Assembly: GCA_050942895.1 (NCBI GenBank)
Contig: JBMNOE010000006.1
Span: 62,001-126,000 of the forward strand
Direction of reading: 5' to 3'
DNA length: 64,000 nucleotides
Origin: JBNRMR01 sp050942895
GTDB taxonomy: Bacteria > Bacillota > Clostridia > Christensenellales > UBA1750
Shown: one piece after another, positions 17,883 to 26,177 of the stretch
Layout of the letters: each line of letters begins with the position of its first letter
How positions within the stretch are numbered: the stretch's first letter is position 1
Position numbers and translations under genes: made by a program
Notes under the pieces: generated by a model
Seen by the model: the letters and a program-made list of their open reading frames with translations, nothing else
Databases searched by the model: none
Told to the model about the DNA's origin: nothing

Positions 17883-17937
17883 CTATAGAGATGAGCAAAG
17901 CCGCCGGCGCTTTAAAAGGAATATAATCAAAACAAAC

Positions 17938-17976
17938 GCCCGCTTGTCCGTAAGAACAGGCGGGCATTCGCTTTTT
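17938..17976 (+). terminator. terminator after tsaD
   Basis: GCCCGCTTGT and AACAGGCGGGC form a hairpin with one bulge, followed by ATTCGCTTTTT. Confidence 0.7.
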
Positions 17977-18115
17977 CAGAAAAGACGAGGGGTTTTGTGG
18001 GAGAAAAACGTCTTTTTTGACAAAACTTCTCCTTTTCCAGAAATTATGCTATATTCGCTATTGACAAACAGGCGCATGTCTGCGTATATTGCATAATGTG
18101 AGAAATGGGATGTAA

Positions 18116-18835
18116 CTACCGGACGAAAAGCTGAGTGACGTAGAACGCATTGTTGGTTCTGACTACGCCTATCCCCGCGCGCTGCATACTCTTGCTCATT
18201 ATGTTGGCATTGTGGCCGGGAGAAGCCATCAGACCGGCATGGGCTTTTTCAAGGGAGCCGAAGCGGGCGATGTTCTCAGCACTGGCAACAAAGGAGACGC
18301 CGCCGTTTTTAAGCATGTTATAGCTGCTGCCGTAGGTGGGGGAATTGTGGGCGAAATAGTTTTTGTCCACCATATCCTGTGACTTGGCCCTGGCCCAATA
18401 TGTCAGGGATGAGTCCAGCTTGTAGGGAGAAAGGCCGGACTTTGCCCTTTCGGCGTTGACCCAGCTTAGCATCTGCGCTTCGCTTGAGTTCTGCTCTGCC
18501 TGCCTGGAGCCGGAGCCCGTGTCCGGAGCGGAGGTAGGCGCAGGGCTTGCAGAGGGCGCCGGGGTGCTGGCCACGGGGCAGCCGGAGGGTGTTCTTTCGG
18601 GGCTTGTGGGATAAGAGCTGGTGGGGCAGGGCGTAGCCGTCGGCTTTGCGGTGGCTGTGGGTGCAGCGGTGGCTGCGGGTTTTGCGAACATGTTGAATAT
18701 CTCATCGGGGATTATCAGCCGCCATATGACGCCCGGAGCAACCTCGAATTCGATTTCCTTGGCTTGCGCGGTGGCCGGGAAGGCGACGCAGACCAGAAGG
18801 GCTGCCAATAATAAGATTGTTAATCTGTTCTTCAT
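18116..18835 (-). CDS. secreted CAP/SCP-domain protein (YkwD-like)
   Basis: About 239 residues. A signal peptide (MKNRLTILLLAALLVCVAF, cleavage after a TAQA-type site) precedes a short folded segment. A low-complexity Pro/Thr/Ala/Ser linker (about residues 60-110) leads to a C-terminal CAP domain. The domain shows MLSWVNAERAKSGLSPYKLD, the WARAKSQDM helix, NYFAHNSPTYG, SAENIA and SPGHNANIMS. In bacteria such proteins are extracellular and often sporulation- or wall-associated; their biochemical role is unclear. GAGGAGG fixes the start at 18835 rather than six codons earlier. Confidence 0.88.
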   Translation of the reverse strand: MKNRLTILLLAALLVCVAFPATAQAKEIEFEVAPGVIWRLIIPDEIFNMFAKPAATAAPTATAKPTATPCPTSSYPTSPERTPSGCPVASTPAPSASPAPTSAPDTGSGSRQAEQNSSEAQMLSWVNAERAKSGLSPYKLDSSLTYWARAKSQDMVDKNYFAHNSPTYGSSYNMLKNGGVSFVASAENIARFGSLEKAHAGLMASPGHNANIMSKSMQRAGIGVVRTNNAFYVTQLFVR

Positions 18836-18872
18836 TTGGTTATTCCTCCTCAATTTGGGTTATTTAAACAAA

Positions 18873-18901
18873 ATTGTAGAGGGTTGGCAGAGTAAATTCA
18901 A
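18873..18901 (-). promoter_or_regulatory. sigma-A-type promoter for CAP-domain gene
   Basis: Minus strand: TTGAAT (18896-18901), a 17-base spacer, TACAAT (18873-18878). Confidence 0.7.
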
Positions 18902-19004
18902 ACAAATTACCAGATTTTTTCCATGGTAACTTATGGAAAACAGCCGAAAGAGCGTCTCTGTGCGCTAAATATGAACATAATTGGAGATCTGTGGAGGGAT
19001 GTTT

Positions 19005-19436
19005 ATGGCATTTGTGAAATGCCCCAGATGTGAGTTGAATTACATGCAGTCAACGGATAAATATTGCCAGGTCTGCCGGCGGGATATGCAGGGCGAGGAC
19101 GATCAGGACATGTCGGGCATATGCACCAACTGCGGCGAGCGCGCTGCCCTCAGCGGCGAAGAGATGTGCGCTGTATGCCTTAAGGAAATTAACAACACGG
19201 AGGGCTTCGTCATGAGCGATGACGAGGAATCCGAGGAGGGCGTGGACGAATCAGTCATCGAATTGCCTGATGCCAGCGATATAGAAGAAATCGAGATAGA
19301 CGACGAAACTATTCCCGCAGGAGAGTTCCAGGTGATAAAGCGTGAACTGGGCAGCGATGACGACAGCGAGTTCGACACAGTTTCTTTGAGCGAACTACAG
19401 GAAGAGGAAGACAGGGACGACGAGGAAGAAGATTGA
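19005..19436 (+). CDS. small zinc-ribbon protein with acidic tail
   Basis: A 143-residue cytoplasmic protein. The first 70 residues hold three CxxC-type pairs (VKCPRCELNY, YCQVCRRDM, GICTNCGERAAL, MCAVCL), which suggest one or two zinc ribbons. The rest is very acidic (long runs of Asp and Glu, with SDDDSEFDTVSLSEL). I do not recognise a family beyond that. GGAGGG six bases upstream supports the ATG at 19005; an ATG two codons earlier is too close to the site. Its stop overlaps the start of the phosphoesterase gene (TGATG), so the two are translationally coupled. Confidence 0.75.
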   Translation: MAFVKCPRCELNYMQSTDKYCQVCRRDMQGEDDQDMSGICTNCGERAALSGEEMCAVCLKEINNTEGFVMSDDEESEEGVDESVIELPDASDIEEIEIDDETIPAGEFQVIKRELGSDDDSEFDTVSLSELQEEEDRDDEEED

Positions 19437-20110
19437 TGCGCATATTTGCAATCGGCGATCTCCACCTTCCCGGCGGCAGCGAAAATAAATCCATGGACAT
19501 ATTCGGCGAGCTGTGGGAAAGCCATTTTGACAAAATAAAAAGCGACTGGATTGAAAGAGTTTCCCAGGAGGATGTGGTGCTGATCCCGGGCGATATCAGT
19601 TGGGCGATGTTCTTCGAGGATGCCCTCCATGACATCGATGCAATTTGCGCATTGCCGGGCAGTAAAATCCTTTTGAAGGGGAATCACGACTTTTGGTGGA
19701 ACTCCATCACCAGGCTGAGACAAATTCTTCATGGGCAGACATATGCCCTTCAAAACGATGCGCTGATTTTTGGCGGCGTGGCCTTCGCCGGTAGCCGAGG
19801 TTGGGAGAAGATGGGCGAGGACGGTAAGATACAGCGCAGGGAGATCATACGGATGGAGCTGTCTTTGAAGGCCGCGAGCGCAAAGAGCCCGGAGCGCATC
19901 GTGGCAATGACCCACTATCCCCCCTTCGATGAAAACGGAGGCGAGAGCGCCATGACGCGACTTTTCCAGGAGTACGGCGTAAGCGATGCGGTGTACGGTC
20001 ATCTCCACGGCGAAGGCGCAAAAAATGCCATTGTGGGGGAGCGCGGTGGAGTGAGATACCATCTGGCAGCCTGTGATTATCTTGGCTTTAAGCTTCTTCA
20101 GCTTCCGTAA
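19436..20110 (+). CDS. calcineurin-like metallophosphoesterase (COG1768 type)
   Basis: A 224-residue protein with the full metallophosphoesterase motif series: GDLHLP (metal-binding Asp and His), VLIPGDISW, LLKGNHDFWW, MTHYPPF and YGHLHGE. The two-metal site is therefore complete. The length and the FWWNS sequence match the small predicted phosphohydrolases of COG1768. The substrate is unknown. Its ATG overlaps the stop of the zinc-ribbon gene, suggesting that the two proteins work together. A strong terminator follows. Confidence 0.88.
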   Translation: MRIFAIGDLHLPGGSENKSMDIFGELWESHFDKIKSDWIERVSQEDVVLIPGDISWAMFFEDALHDIDAICALPGSKILLKGNHDFWWNSITRLRQILHGQTYALQNDALIFGGVAFAGSRGWEKMGEDGKIQRREIIRMELSLKAASAKSPERIVAMTHYPPFDENGGESAMTRLFQEYGVSDAVYGHLHGEGAKNAIVGERGGVRYHLAACDYLGFKLLQLP

Positions 20111-20141
20111 AGAGGTTAATTTTTATAAATATCTGCATATA

Positions 20142-20179
20142 ATAGCATCGGATATACAATATCCGGTGCTATTTCTTTT
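20142..20179 (+). terminator. terminator after phosphoesterase gene
   Basis: A 14-bp stem (ATAGCATCGGATAT, loop ACA, ATATCCGGTGCTAT, one T-G pair) followed by TTCTTTT. It isolates the dcw control region from the upstream genes. Confidence 0.85.
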
Positions 20180-20190
20180 CCCTGATTAAA

Positions 20191-20222
20191 TTGCACGAAC
20201 GAACGTTCGATGGCTGTATACT
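20191..20222 (+). promoter_or_regulatory. SOS (LexA) box overlapping a probable promoter for the dcw cluster
   Basis: CGAAC-GAAC-GTTCG at 20196-20209 is an exact match to the Gram-positive LexA/DinR box (CGAAC-N4-GTTCG). A TATACT -10 box follows at 20217-20222, and TTGCAC at 20191-20196 is a possible but widely spaced -35 (20 bases). The nearest downstream gene is mraZ, about 230 bases on. Confidence 0.6.
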
Positions 20223-20304
20223 GGGAAATCTTATTAAGAAATTTTTTCTTTTTCCCAAAATTCAGAAGGGAATGGCGGGAGGATGGAGAATAATATAACT
20301 CAAG

Positions 20305-20340
20305 TGGAGTGAATGGGGCGGAGAGTGGTGAAAAGTGGGG
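20305..20340 (+). promoter_or_regulatory. MraZ-type TGGNG repeats
   Basis: TGGAG (20305), TGGGG (20314), TGGTG (20326) and TGGGG (20336) lie in a row. The last two are spaced exactly 10 bases apart, with the spacer AAAAG. Escherichia coli MraZ binds direct TGGGN repeats separated by five bases ahead of its own operon, so this is a likely autoregulatory site. Confidence 0.65.
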
Positions 20341-20341
20341 G

Positions 20342-20374
20342 TTTTGCACAAGCTGTGCAAAAGTCTGTGGAAAA
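20342..20374. promoter_or_regulatory. three phased DnaA-box-like 9-mers
   Basis: TTTTGCACA (20342, plus), TGTGCAAAA (20354, minus) and TGTGGAAAA (20366, minus) each fit the relaxed DnaA box TTWTNCACA. Their starts are exactly 12 bases apart. The first two also make a perfect 21-bp palindrome. Confidence 0.5.
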
Positions 20375-20449
20375 CTTTTTGAGCCGCTTGACCGGCCTTA
20401 GTGCGCTTGATGGTACTTTAACAAATACTGATGAAAGGGGGGACGCGAA

Positions 20450-20860
20450 ATGAGCAGTTCAAGCCTAAACTTGAACGGCAATTATCAACAAACGCTGGAC
20501 AGCAAAAACCGCGTCATAATCCCCCAGAAGTTCAGGGCCATAATAGGCACGCCTGTGACGGTTCTTCGTGGCATAGGCGATGAAAAGCACATCAGGATCG
20601 CCTCCGCTTTCCGCTGGGACGAGCTTTGCAATAAGTTTGAACAGATGGATGAGGACGCATCTCCAAAAGAATACCGCAAGATGCGCATACTGATGAGCAC
20701 CTCATATTCAGACCTTAACATCGACAGTCAGGGGCGGATCACCATTCCTGCCAGCCTTCGCGAATATGCCGGCATCAAGAAGGATCTGATAGTGGCGGGC
20801 GCAGGCAGATATGTTGAAATATGGGACAAGGAAGCCTTTGAGCAGATGGTAAATGAGTGA
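20450..20860 (+). CDS. mraZ: transcriptional regulator / division protein MraZ
   Basis: A 136-residue protein with two SpoVT-AbrB-like repeats. NYQQTLDSKNRVIIPQKFR opens the first and LNIDSQGRITIPASLREYAG the second, each with the DxxGR/N-hIP signature. It ends VEIWDKEAFEQM. MraZ is the first gene of dcw clusters, binds DNA near its own promoter and forms rings. AAAGGGGGG precedes the ATG. TGG repeats expected to bind it lie at 20305-20340. Confidence 0.95.
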   Translation: MSSSSLNLNGNYQQTLDSKNRVIIPQKFRAIIGTPVTVLRGIGDEKHIRIASAFRWDELCNKFEQMDEDASPKEYRKMRILMSTSYSDLNIDSQGRITIPASLREYAGIKKDLIVAGAGRYVEIWDKEAFEQMVNE

Positions 20861-21794
20861 GATCATGAGCGGTGCAAGCGGCTACCATGTGCCGGTGATG
20901 CTGGAAGAAGTGATGGAGTACCTGCTTAAGGGCGGGGGGCTATATGTGGACGGCACCCTGGGCGGCGGTGGCCATTCCTTAGAGATACTAAGGCGGCAAG
21001 AGGGAGCGGTTCTTGCGGGTATAGACAGAGATCTGGACGCCATAGACGAGGCCGGCAGAAGATTATCCGTATTCGGCGGAAGGTTCCGGGCAATCCACGG
21101 AAATTACGCCGACATGGAAAAGCTGCTGGCTAAAAACGGCTTTGGAAAAGCCGAGGGCATCCTTCTGGATCTGGGGGTTTCCTCGCATCAGTTCGACGAT
21201 GCGGCAAGGGGCTTCTCATACCATGAGGACGCGCCTTTGGACATGAGGATGGACGCAACGCAGCCATTTTCAGCCCGTGATATCGTGAACGAATACAGCG
21301 AGTCGGAGCTATCAAGGGTGATATTCAGCTACGGCGAGGAGCGCTGGGCAAAAAGGATTGCGGAGTTCATAGTGGCGAGAAGGCCCATAAACACAACATT
21401 GGAACTGGTGGAGACAATCAAGGCGGCGGTGCCCAAAGGCGCCAGAAGAGACGGGCCGCATCCCGCCAGAAGGACTTTTCAGGCCATTCGTATAGAGGTG
21501 AATCAGGAGCTGGAAAAGCTTAAAGGGGCGCTATATTCGGCGCTTAACTGCTTAAATGCCGGTGGCAGGCTGTGTGTGATAACATTCCACTCCCTGGAGG
21601 ACAGGATTGTAAAGCAAACCTTCTCGGAGATGCAAAACCCATGCACATGCCCCAAGGATATACCCATTTGCATATGCAAAAAAGAGCCTGTGGCAAGGGT
21701 GATCACCAGAAAGCCGGTTCTTCCATCTAAGGGAGAAATAGAAAGAAACGCAAGGTCGAGAAGCGCAAAGCTTCGCGTTGCTGAAAAAATATAA
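20853..21794 (+). CDS. rsmH: 16S rRNA (cytosine1402-N4)-methyltransferase
   Basis: A 313-residue SAM-dependent methyltransferase, formerly MraW. YHVPVMLEEVMEYL starts the domain, followed by YVDGTLGGGGHSLEIL (SAM-binding loop), GILLDLGVSSHQFD, PLDMRMD, and the C-terminal NARSRSAKLRVAEK. It methylates C1402 in the 16S decoding centre. The ATG at 20853 overlaps the mraZ stop; a second ATG at 20865 (MSGASGYH) is also possible. Overlap suggests translational coupling within the dcw operon. Confidence 0.95.
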   Translation: MSEIMSGASGYHVPVMLEEVMEYLLKGGGLYVDGTLGGGGHSLEILRRQEGAVLAGIDRDLDAIDEAGRRLSVFGGRFRAIHGNYADMEKLLAKNGFGKAEGILLDLGVSSHQFDDAARGFSYHEDAPLDMRMDATQPFSARDIVNEYSESELSRVIFSYGEERWAKRIAEFIVARRPINTTLELVETIKAAVPKGARRDGPHPARRTFQAIRIEVNQELEKLKGALYSALNCLNAGGRLCVITFHSLEDRIVKQTFSEMQNPCTCPKDIPICICKKEPVARVITRKPVLPSKGEIERNARSRSAKLRVAEKI

Positions 21795-21895
21795 GGCGTA
21801 TCAGGGCGAAAAACAGGGCGGTAAAAGAGCAGAAAAAACAGGGCGGTGTCTGCAAGCATAAATACGCATAAAAATAGATTGCGGGGAATAAACAT

Positions 21896-22372
21896 ATGTC
21901 GATGGAGGGTGCAAGATATATAGAGCGCGAAGATGACCGGCGTGAATTTATGACCGATGGCAGCCTTGCCCTGAAAAGAATGGAGCAGCGCAGCCAGGCC
22001 ATGGAAGCCGCCTACAACATCGACATCCAGACCATCACAAAGGCGAAGCCCAAGCCCAGGGCGAAGATCAACGTGGGCAACGCAGTGTTGCTGTTAATGC
22101 TGATATTCTCCTTCGCGATGGGGTATCTGTTCCTTCAGACGGTGGTTCAGCAGAACAATATCGAGATACACCGGATGCAAAGCCAGCTTGAGACCCTCGA
22201 AAAGGAAGCGGCGGAGCTGGAGCTGAAGATCGTCATGAGCGAGGATATTGCAGGCATACAAAATACGGCCGTGAAGGATTTCGGCATGGTTTTCCCGGGC
22301 GAGGGGCAGATCGTCAAAATAAATATAGATGAAAGCTCATTGGCATCTGTTGCCGCTTTAAACGGCGATTGA
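21896..22372 (+). CDS. ftsL: FtsL-like septum protein
   Basis: A 158-residue bitopic protein. A basic cytoplasmic segment of about 60 residues (KAKPKPRAKINVG) precedes one membrane helix (AVLLLMLIFSFAMGYLFL, about 63-81). A coiled-coil stretch follows (MQSQLETLEKEAAELELKI), then NTAVKDFGMVFPGEGQIV, typical of FtsL/DivIC proteins. Sequence alone is weak, but topology and position between rsmH and the PBP gene match FtsL, which scaffolds FtsQ, FtsB and FtsI at the septum. The gap of 100 bases upstream has two copies of AAACAGGGCGGT. Confidence 0.75.
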   Translation: MSMEGARYIEREDDRREFMTDGSLALKRMEQRSQAMEAAYNIDIQTITKAKPKPRAKINVGNAVLLLMLIFSFAMGYLFLQTVVQQNNIEIHRMQSQLETLEKEAAELELKIVMSEDIAGIQNTAVKDFGMVFPGEGQIVKINIDESSLASVAALNGD

Positions 22373-22446
22373 TTTAAAGGCAGCTTTATGCAGCCTGCAA
22401 GCTTGCGGCCTGTAAAAGCGGCATAGGGCGATAAGGGGGTTAACAG

Positions 22447-24585
22447 GTGGCTTCACCACAGAGAATATCCAGGAAAAGAATGTTGGTGCTGCTCGCGGTG
22501 TTGAGCCTTATTTTTTTGGTTCTGGTCATCCGCCTGGTGAACCTTCAGATGGTCAGAAGCGCGGAGCTTCAGCAAAGGGCATTGCGGCAGTGGACGCAGG
22601 ACACCATCGTTTCTGCGCCCCGCGGCAAAATATTGGACCGCAATGGCAGAGTGCTGGCCCAAAGCGCCAGCGCGGTTTACATAACCGCGGCCCCTGGCAA
22701 TGTGACGGCGGAAAAACGCGAGGAAACGGCGCAGCTTATCTGCGATGTGCTGGAGTTGGATTATGACACAATATTCGCCCGCATATCGGACACTGCCAGG
22801 GCCAGCGTTGTTATCGCCAGGAGGGTTGACAAGGAGGTTGCCGACGAGCTGAGGTCCAGGGCAAGGGAGGCCGACATAAAGGGCATCTACTACAGCGAGG
22901 ACACAAAGCGGGTCTATCCGAGAAATAATCTGCTCTCGCAGGTGATAGGCTTCACAAATATAGATTCTGACGGCCAAACGGGCATAGAGCTGATGTATAA
23001 TAAGTATCTGGCAGGGGAAAGCGGGCATATTCTTACCGAAAGAGATCTTAGGGGAAGGCCGCTGACGCAAAATGCGGCGGAATATATCGCTCCGGTGGCG
23101 GGCTATGACGTGGTTCTCACATTCGATTATGTCATTCAGTCATTCGCGCAGAATGCGGCTGAAAAGTGCATGGCTGAGACCGGCTCCAAAAGCGTGGAGG
23201 TGGTGGTGATGGATGTGAACACGGGCGAGCTTTTAGCATCCGTGGTGCTGCCGGATTTCGATCTTAACGATCCCCCGCGCAATGATATAGACCTTCTGAA
23301 CAATCTTTCAAGGAATAAGATTGTTACGGACTCATATGAGCCGGGCTCTACCTTCAAGATACTCACATCGGCGGCTGCCTTGGACAGCGGCGTTGCAACG
23401 CTTAACACCCACTACTATTGCAGCGGTTCAATTCTGGTGGACGGCGACAAAATAAGATGCTGGCGGTCATACAATCCCCACGGCAGCCAAAGCTTCACCC
23501 AGGCGGTTATGAATTCCTGCAACCCTGTGTTCGTTCAGATGGCCATAAGGATGGGGCGCACCGTTTTCTATGATTATCTGGAAGCGTTCGGGATCGGCGC
23601 CAAGACGGGCATAGACCTTTCCGGCGAGGCTTCCGGCCAGGTGATCGCTGAAAAGTATGTGAAGGATTTGGAGCTGGCAAGAATCGGTTTTGGTCAGAGC
23701 GTGGCGGTGACGCCTTTGCAGCTTATAACGGCGGCATCTGCCGTGGTGAACGGCGGCAGGCTATACCAGCCCTATGTCGTCAAGCAGCTTGTGGACGAAT
23801 ACGGCAATGTCATGCTGGAAAACAGCCCCACACAGGTGGGAACGCCCATATCCGAGGCCACGTCATTTCAGATGCGCCAGGTTTTGGAGCAGGTGGTTGA
23901 GGACGGCGGCGGCAGAAACGCCTATGTTCCCGGCTACAGGATCGGCGGAAAGACGGGCACGGCGCAGAAATATGTCAACGGCGTCGTCTCAAGCACATTG
24001 CATGTGGGTTCGTTCATCGGCTTTGCCCCAATGGACGATCCGAAGGTGGCGGTATTGTTAATCGCTGATGAGCCCGCCACAAGGCCTGATTTCGGCTCGA
24101 TCGTGGCGGCCCCCTATGCAGGTGAGCTGATGGAGGATATACTGCAATATATGAACGTCGCACCGGTCTACTCCGAGGACGACAGCGCAAACCTTGGAAG
24201 GACTGCTCAGGTGCCTGATGTGGTGGGCATGACATATAATGACGCCCTAACTCGTTTAGCATATGAGGGCTTCAGGTTCATGGGCGAGGGCGAGGGAGCT
24301 TTGATCACTGAGCAGATTCCCGCCGCCGGAACCGAGATGGCCTATGGCTCCTTGGTCATAATATATAACGACATGAGCCAGGAGGAGCTTTCACTGATAG
24401 ATACGGATTCGGTGGAGGTGCCGGATATAATGGGTATGTCCCTTGTGGATGCCTACAGGACATTGGAGGCACATGGGCTTAATATGAGGATAAGCGGAAG
24501 GGGAATTGTCACCGAACAAAGCCCTGCCGCTGGTGAAAAAGCCAAGCTTGGCGACAGTGTGAGGGTCACCTTCACTTCTCCATAA
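22447..24585 (+). CDS. class B penicillin-binding protein with two PASTA domains (FtsI/SpoVD)
   Basis: A 712-residue septal or spore transpeptidase. One N-terminal membrane anchor (about residues 11-30) is followed by the PBP dimerisation region (APRGKILDRNGRVLAQ), then the transpeptidase domain: Ser in EPGSTFKILT (about 300), NSCNP and GKTGTAQK (about 502). Two PASTA repeats end the protein (VPDVVGMTYNDAL and VPDIMGMSLVDAY). It cross-links peptidoglycan with a SEDS partner, here FtsW. Clostridia often have one such gene in dcw, annotated FtsI or SpoVD, and I cannot separate them. The start is GTG with AAGGGGG upstream. Confidence 0.9.
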   Translation: MASPQRISRKRMLVLLAVLSLIFLVLVIRLVNLQMVRSAELQQRALRQWTQDTIVSAPRGKILDRNGRVLAQSASAVYITAAPGNVTAEKREETAQLICDVLELDYDTIFARISDTARASVVIARRVDKEVADELRSRAREADIKGIYYSEDTKRVYPRNNLLSQVIGFTNIDSDGQTGIELMYNKYLAGESGHILTERDLRGRPLTQNAAEYIAPVAGYDVVLTFDYVIQSFAQNAAEKCMAETGSKSVEVVVMDVNTGELLASVVLPDFDLNDPPRNDIDLLNNLSRNKIVTDSYEPGSTFKILTSAAALDSGVATLNTHYYCSGSILVDGDKIRCWRSYNPHGSQSFTQAVMNSCNPVFVQMAIRMGRTVFYDYLEAFGIGAKTGIDLSGEASGQVIAEKYVKDLELARIGFGQSVAVTPLQLITAASAVVNGGRLYQPYVVKQLVDEYGNVMLENSPTQVGTPISEATSFQMRQVLEQVVEDGGGRNAYVPGYRIGGKTGTAQKYVNGVVSSTLHVGSFIGFAPMDDPKVAVLLIADEPATRPDFGSIVAAPYAGELMEDILQYMNVAPVYSEDDSANLGRTAQVPDVVGMTYNDALTRLAYEGFRFMGEGEGALITEQIPAAGTEMAYGSLVIIYNDMSQEELSLIDTDSVEVPDIMGMSLVDAYRTLEAHGLNMRISGRGIVTEQSPAAGEKAKLGDSVRVTFTSP

Positions 24586-24646
24586 GCGGCGGAAAAAGCG
24601 GCGGGAGAAAATGCGCAGAGCAGGGCGGTTTTATAGGGAGAGGACA

Positions 24647-26143
24647 ATGCTTTTAACGGAAATGTTTGAAAACCTGGAAGTTGTGGCCGGGGTGAGGGGT
24701 CAGGCAGAGGTGACGGATCTTTCAATTGATTCGCGCAAGCTGGAAAAGGGTATGCTCTTTTACTGCCAAAGGGGCAGGAATTTTGATGGCCATGATTATG
24801 CGCGGGCGGCCATCGAAAAGGGCGCCTGCGCTCTGGTGGTGGATCACTGGCTTGATGTTGACATACCTCAGGTGCTGGTAAAGGATGTGCGGGAGGCTCT
24901 GGCGCTTTCGGCGGCCAGGTTCTTCGGAAACCCTGCAAAGGGCATGAGGATAGTGGGTGTTACCGGCACGAAGGGCAAGACCACCACCACATATCTGATA
25001 AAGGCCATATTTGACCGCATGGGCTGGAAAACAGGCCTGATAGGCACCGTTTCAACGAAGATAGGCGACAGGGAGATCCCCGGAAACCTGACCACGCCGG
25101 AAACGATAGACTTTCACCGCAACCTGCGGATGATGCGGGACGAGGGCATAGACACCTTGGTGATGGAGGTCAGCGCCAACGCTATCACTTTAAAGCGCAT
25201 ATTTGGCGTTGAGTTTGAAATCGGGGTTTTTTCTAACTTCACCCAGGATCATCTGGATTTTTACGGCACCATGGAAAATTATTTCGAGGCCAAGGCCGCT
25301 TTCTTCAAGAAGGGAACCGTTAAAAAGGCCATTATAAACATCGACGATGACAAGGCCCTTGACATCGCCCAGGATATACCGAGGATATATTTCGGTGTGG
25401 CGGACAACCGCGGCGCCAGCGCCAGGGATATCAACATGCTTGAAAGAGGAATGGCCTACACTTTGGCGTACAAGGGCGAGATAATGGACTTGACCCTTAA
25501 CCTGCCGGGGCTTTTCAATGTGTATAACTCCATGGCCGCAGCGGTGACGGCCCTTGAAATGGGCTGCCCGCCAGATGTTGTGGAGGAGGGGCTTGAGTCT
25601 GTGGCGTCTGTTCCGGGGAGGATCGAGCTGGTTGAAACGGGCACTCCCTTCAATGTGATATTGGACTACGCCCATTCTCCGGCAAGCCTTGAAAGCATAC
25701 TGAAAAACCTGCGTAATGTGACCCGTGGAAGGCTGATCGCACTATTTGGCTGCGGAGGCGACCGCGACAGGGAAAAACGGCCGGTGATGGGCAAGATCGC
25801 CGGTGAGTTGGCTGATTTTTCCATAATCACCAGCGATAATCCCAGGAACGAGGACCCGATGTCCATAATAGGCCAGATTGAGGAAGGCATCAGCAAGACC
25901 GAAGGCCGCTACATGGTGGTGGAAAACCGCCGCGAGGCCATAATGGCGGGGCTGATGATGGCGGAGGCCGGAGACACGCTTATACTTGCCGGCAAGGGTC
26001 ATGAAACCTATCAGGAGATAAAGGGTGTAAAAAAGCCCTTTGATGAGAGAGCTATAGTGAAGGAACTGGTGGACCTGATGAAGGAAGGCTTTGATGATAT
26101 AGGCTGGGAGAAGCCTGGCGGAAAAGACGGACAGGGCATGTGA
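24647..26143 (+). CDS. murE: UDP-MurNAc-tripeptide synthetase (meso-DAP adding)
   Basis: About 498 residues. The N-terminal domain has LSIDSRKLEKGMLFYC-like sequence (DLSIDSRKLEKGMLFY), the ATP loop is GVTGTKGKTTTTYLIK, and the C-terminal domain carries TSDNPRNEDPMSII. DNPR is the loop that selects meso-diaminopimelate rather than lysine, so the wall is predicted to be DAP-type, in line with lysA at 46 kb. GGGAGAGGACA fixes the ATG at 24647; the frame is open 12 codons upstream but has no ribosome site there. murF, which normally follows, is absent. Confidence 0.95.
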   Translation: MLLTEMFENLEVVAGVRGQAEVTDLSIDSRKLEKGMLFYCQRGRNFDGHDYARAAIEKGACALVVDHWLDVDIPQVLVKDVREALALSAARFFGNPAKGMRIVGVTGTKGKTTTTYLIKAIFDRMGWKTGLIGTVSTKIGDREIPGNLTTPETIDFHRNLRMMRDEGIDTLVMEVSANAITLKRIFGVEFEIGVFSNFTQDHLDFYGTMENYFEAKAAFFKKGTVKKAIINIDDDKALDIAQDIPRIYFGVADNRGASARDINMLERGMAYTLAYKGEIMDLTLNLPGLFNVYNSMAAAVTALEMGCPPDVVEEGLESVASVPGRIELVETGTPFNVILDYAHSPASLESILKNLRNVTRGRLIALFGCGGDRDREKRPVMGKIAGELADFSIITSDNPRNEDPMSIIGQIEEGISKTEGRYMVVENRREAIMAGLMMAEAGDTLILAGKGHETYQEIKGVKKPFDERAIVKELVDLMKEGFDDIGWEKPGGKDGQGM

Positions 26144-26177
26144 TAAGCCCGGATGACGAATAACAAAGGAGCGGTAC

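Noticed and set aside
20310..20400. 31-codon ORF upstream of mraZ with several Cys (GFCTSCAKVCGK)
   Set aside because: No usable ribosome site. The Cys codons come from the TGTGC/GCACA palindrome, and the DNA is better explained as binding sites.
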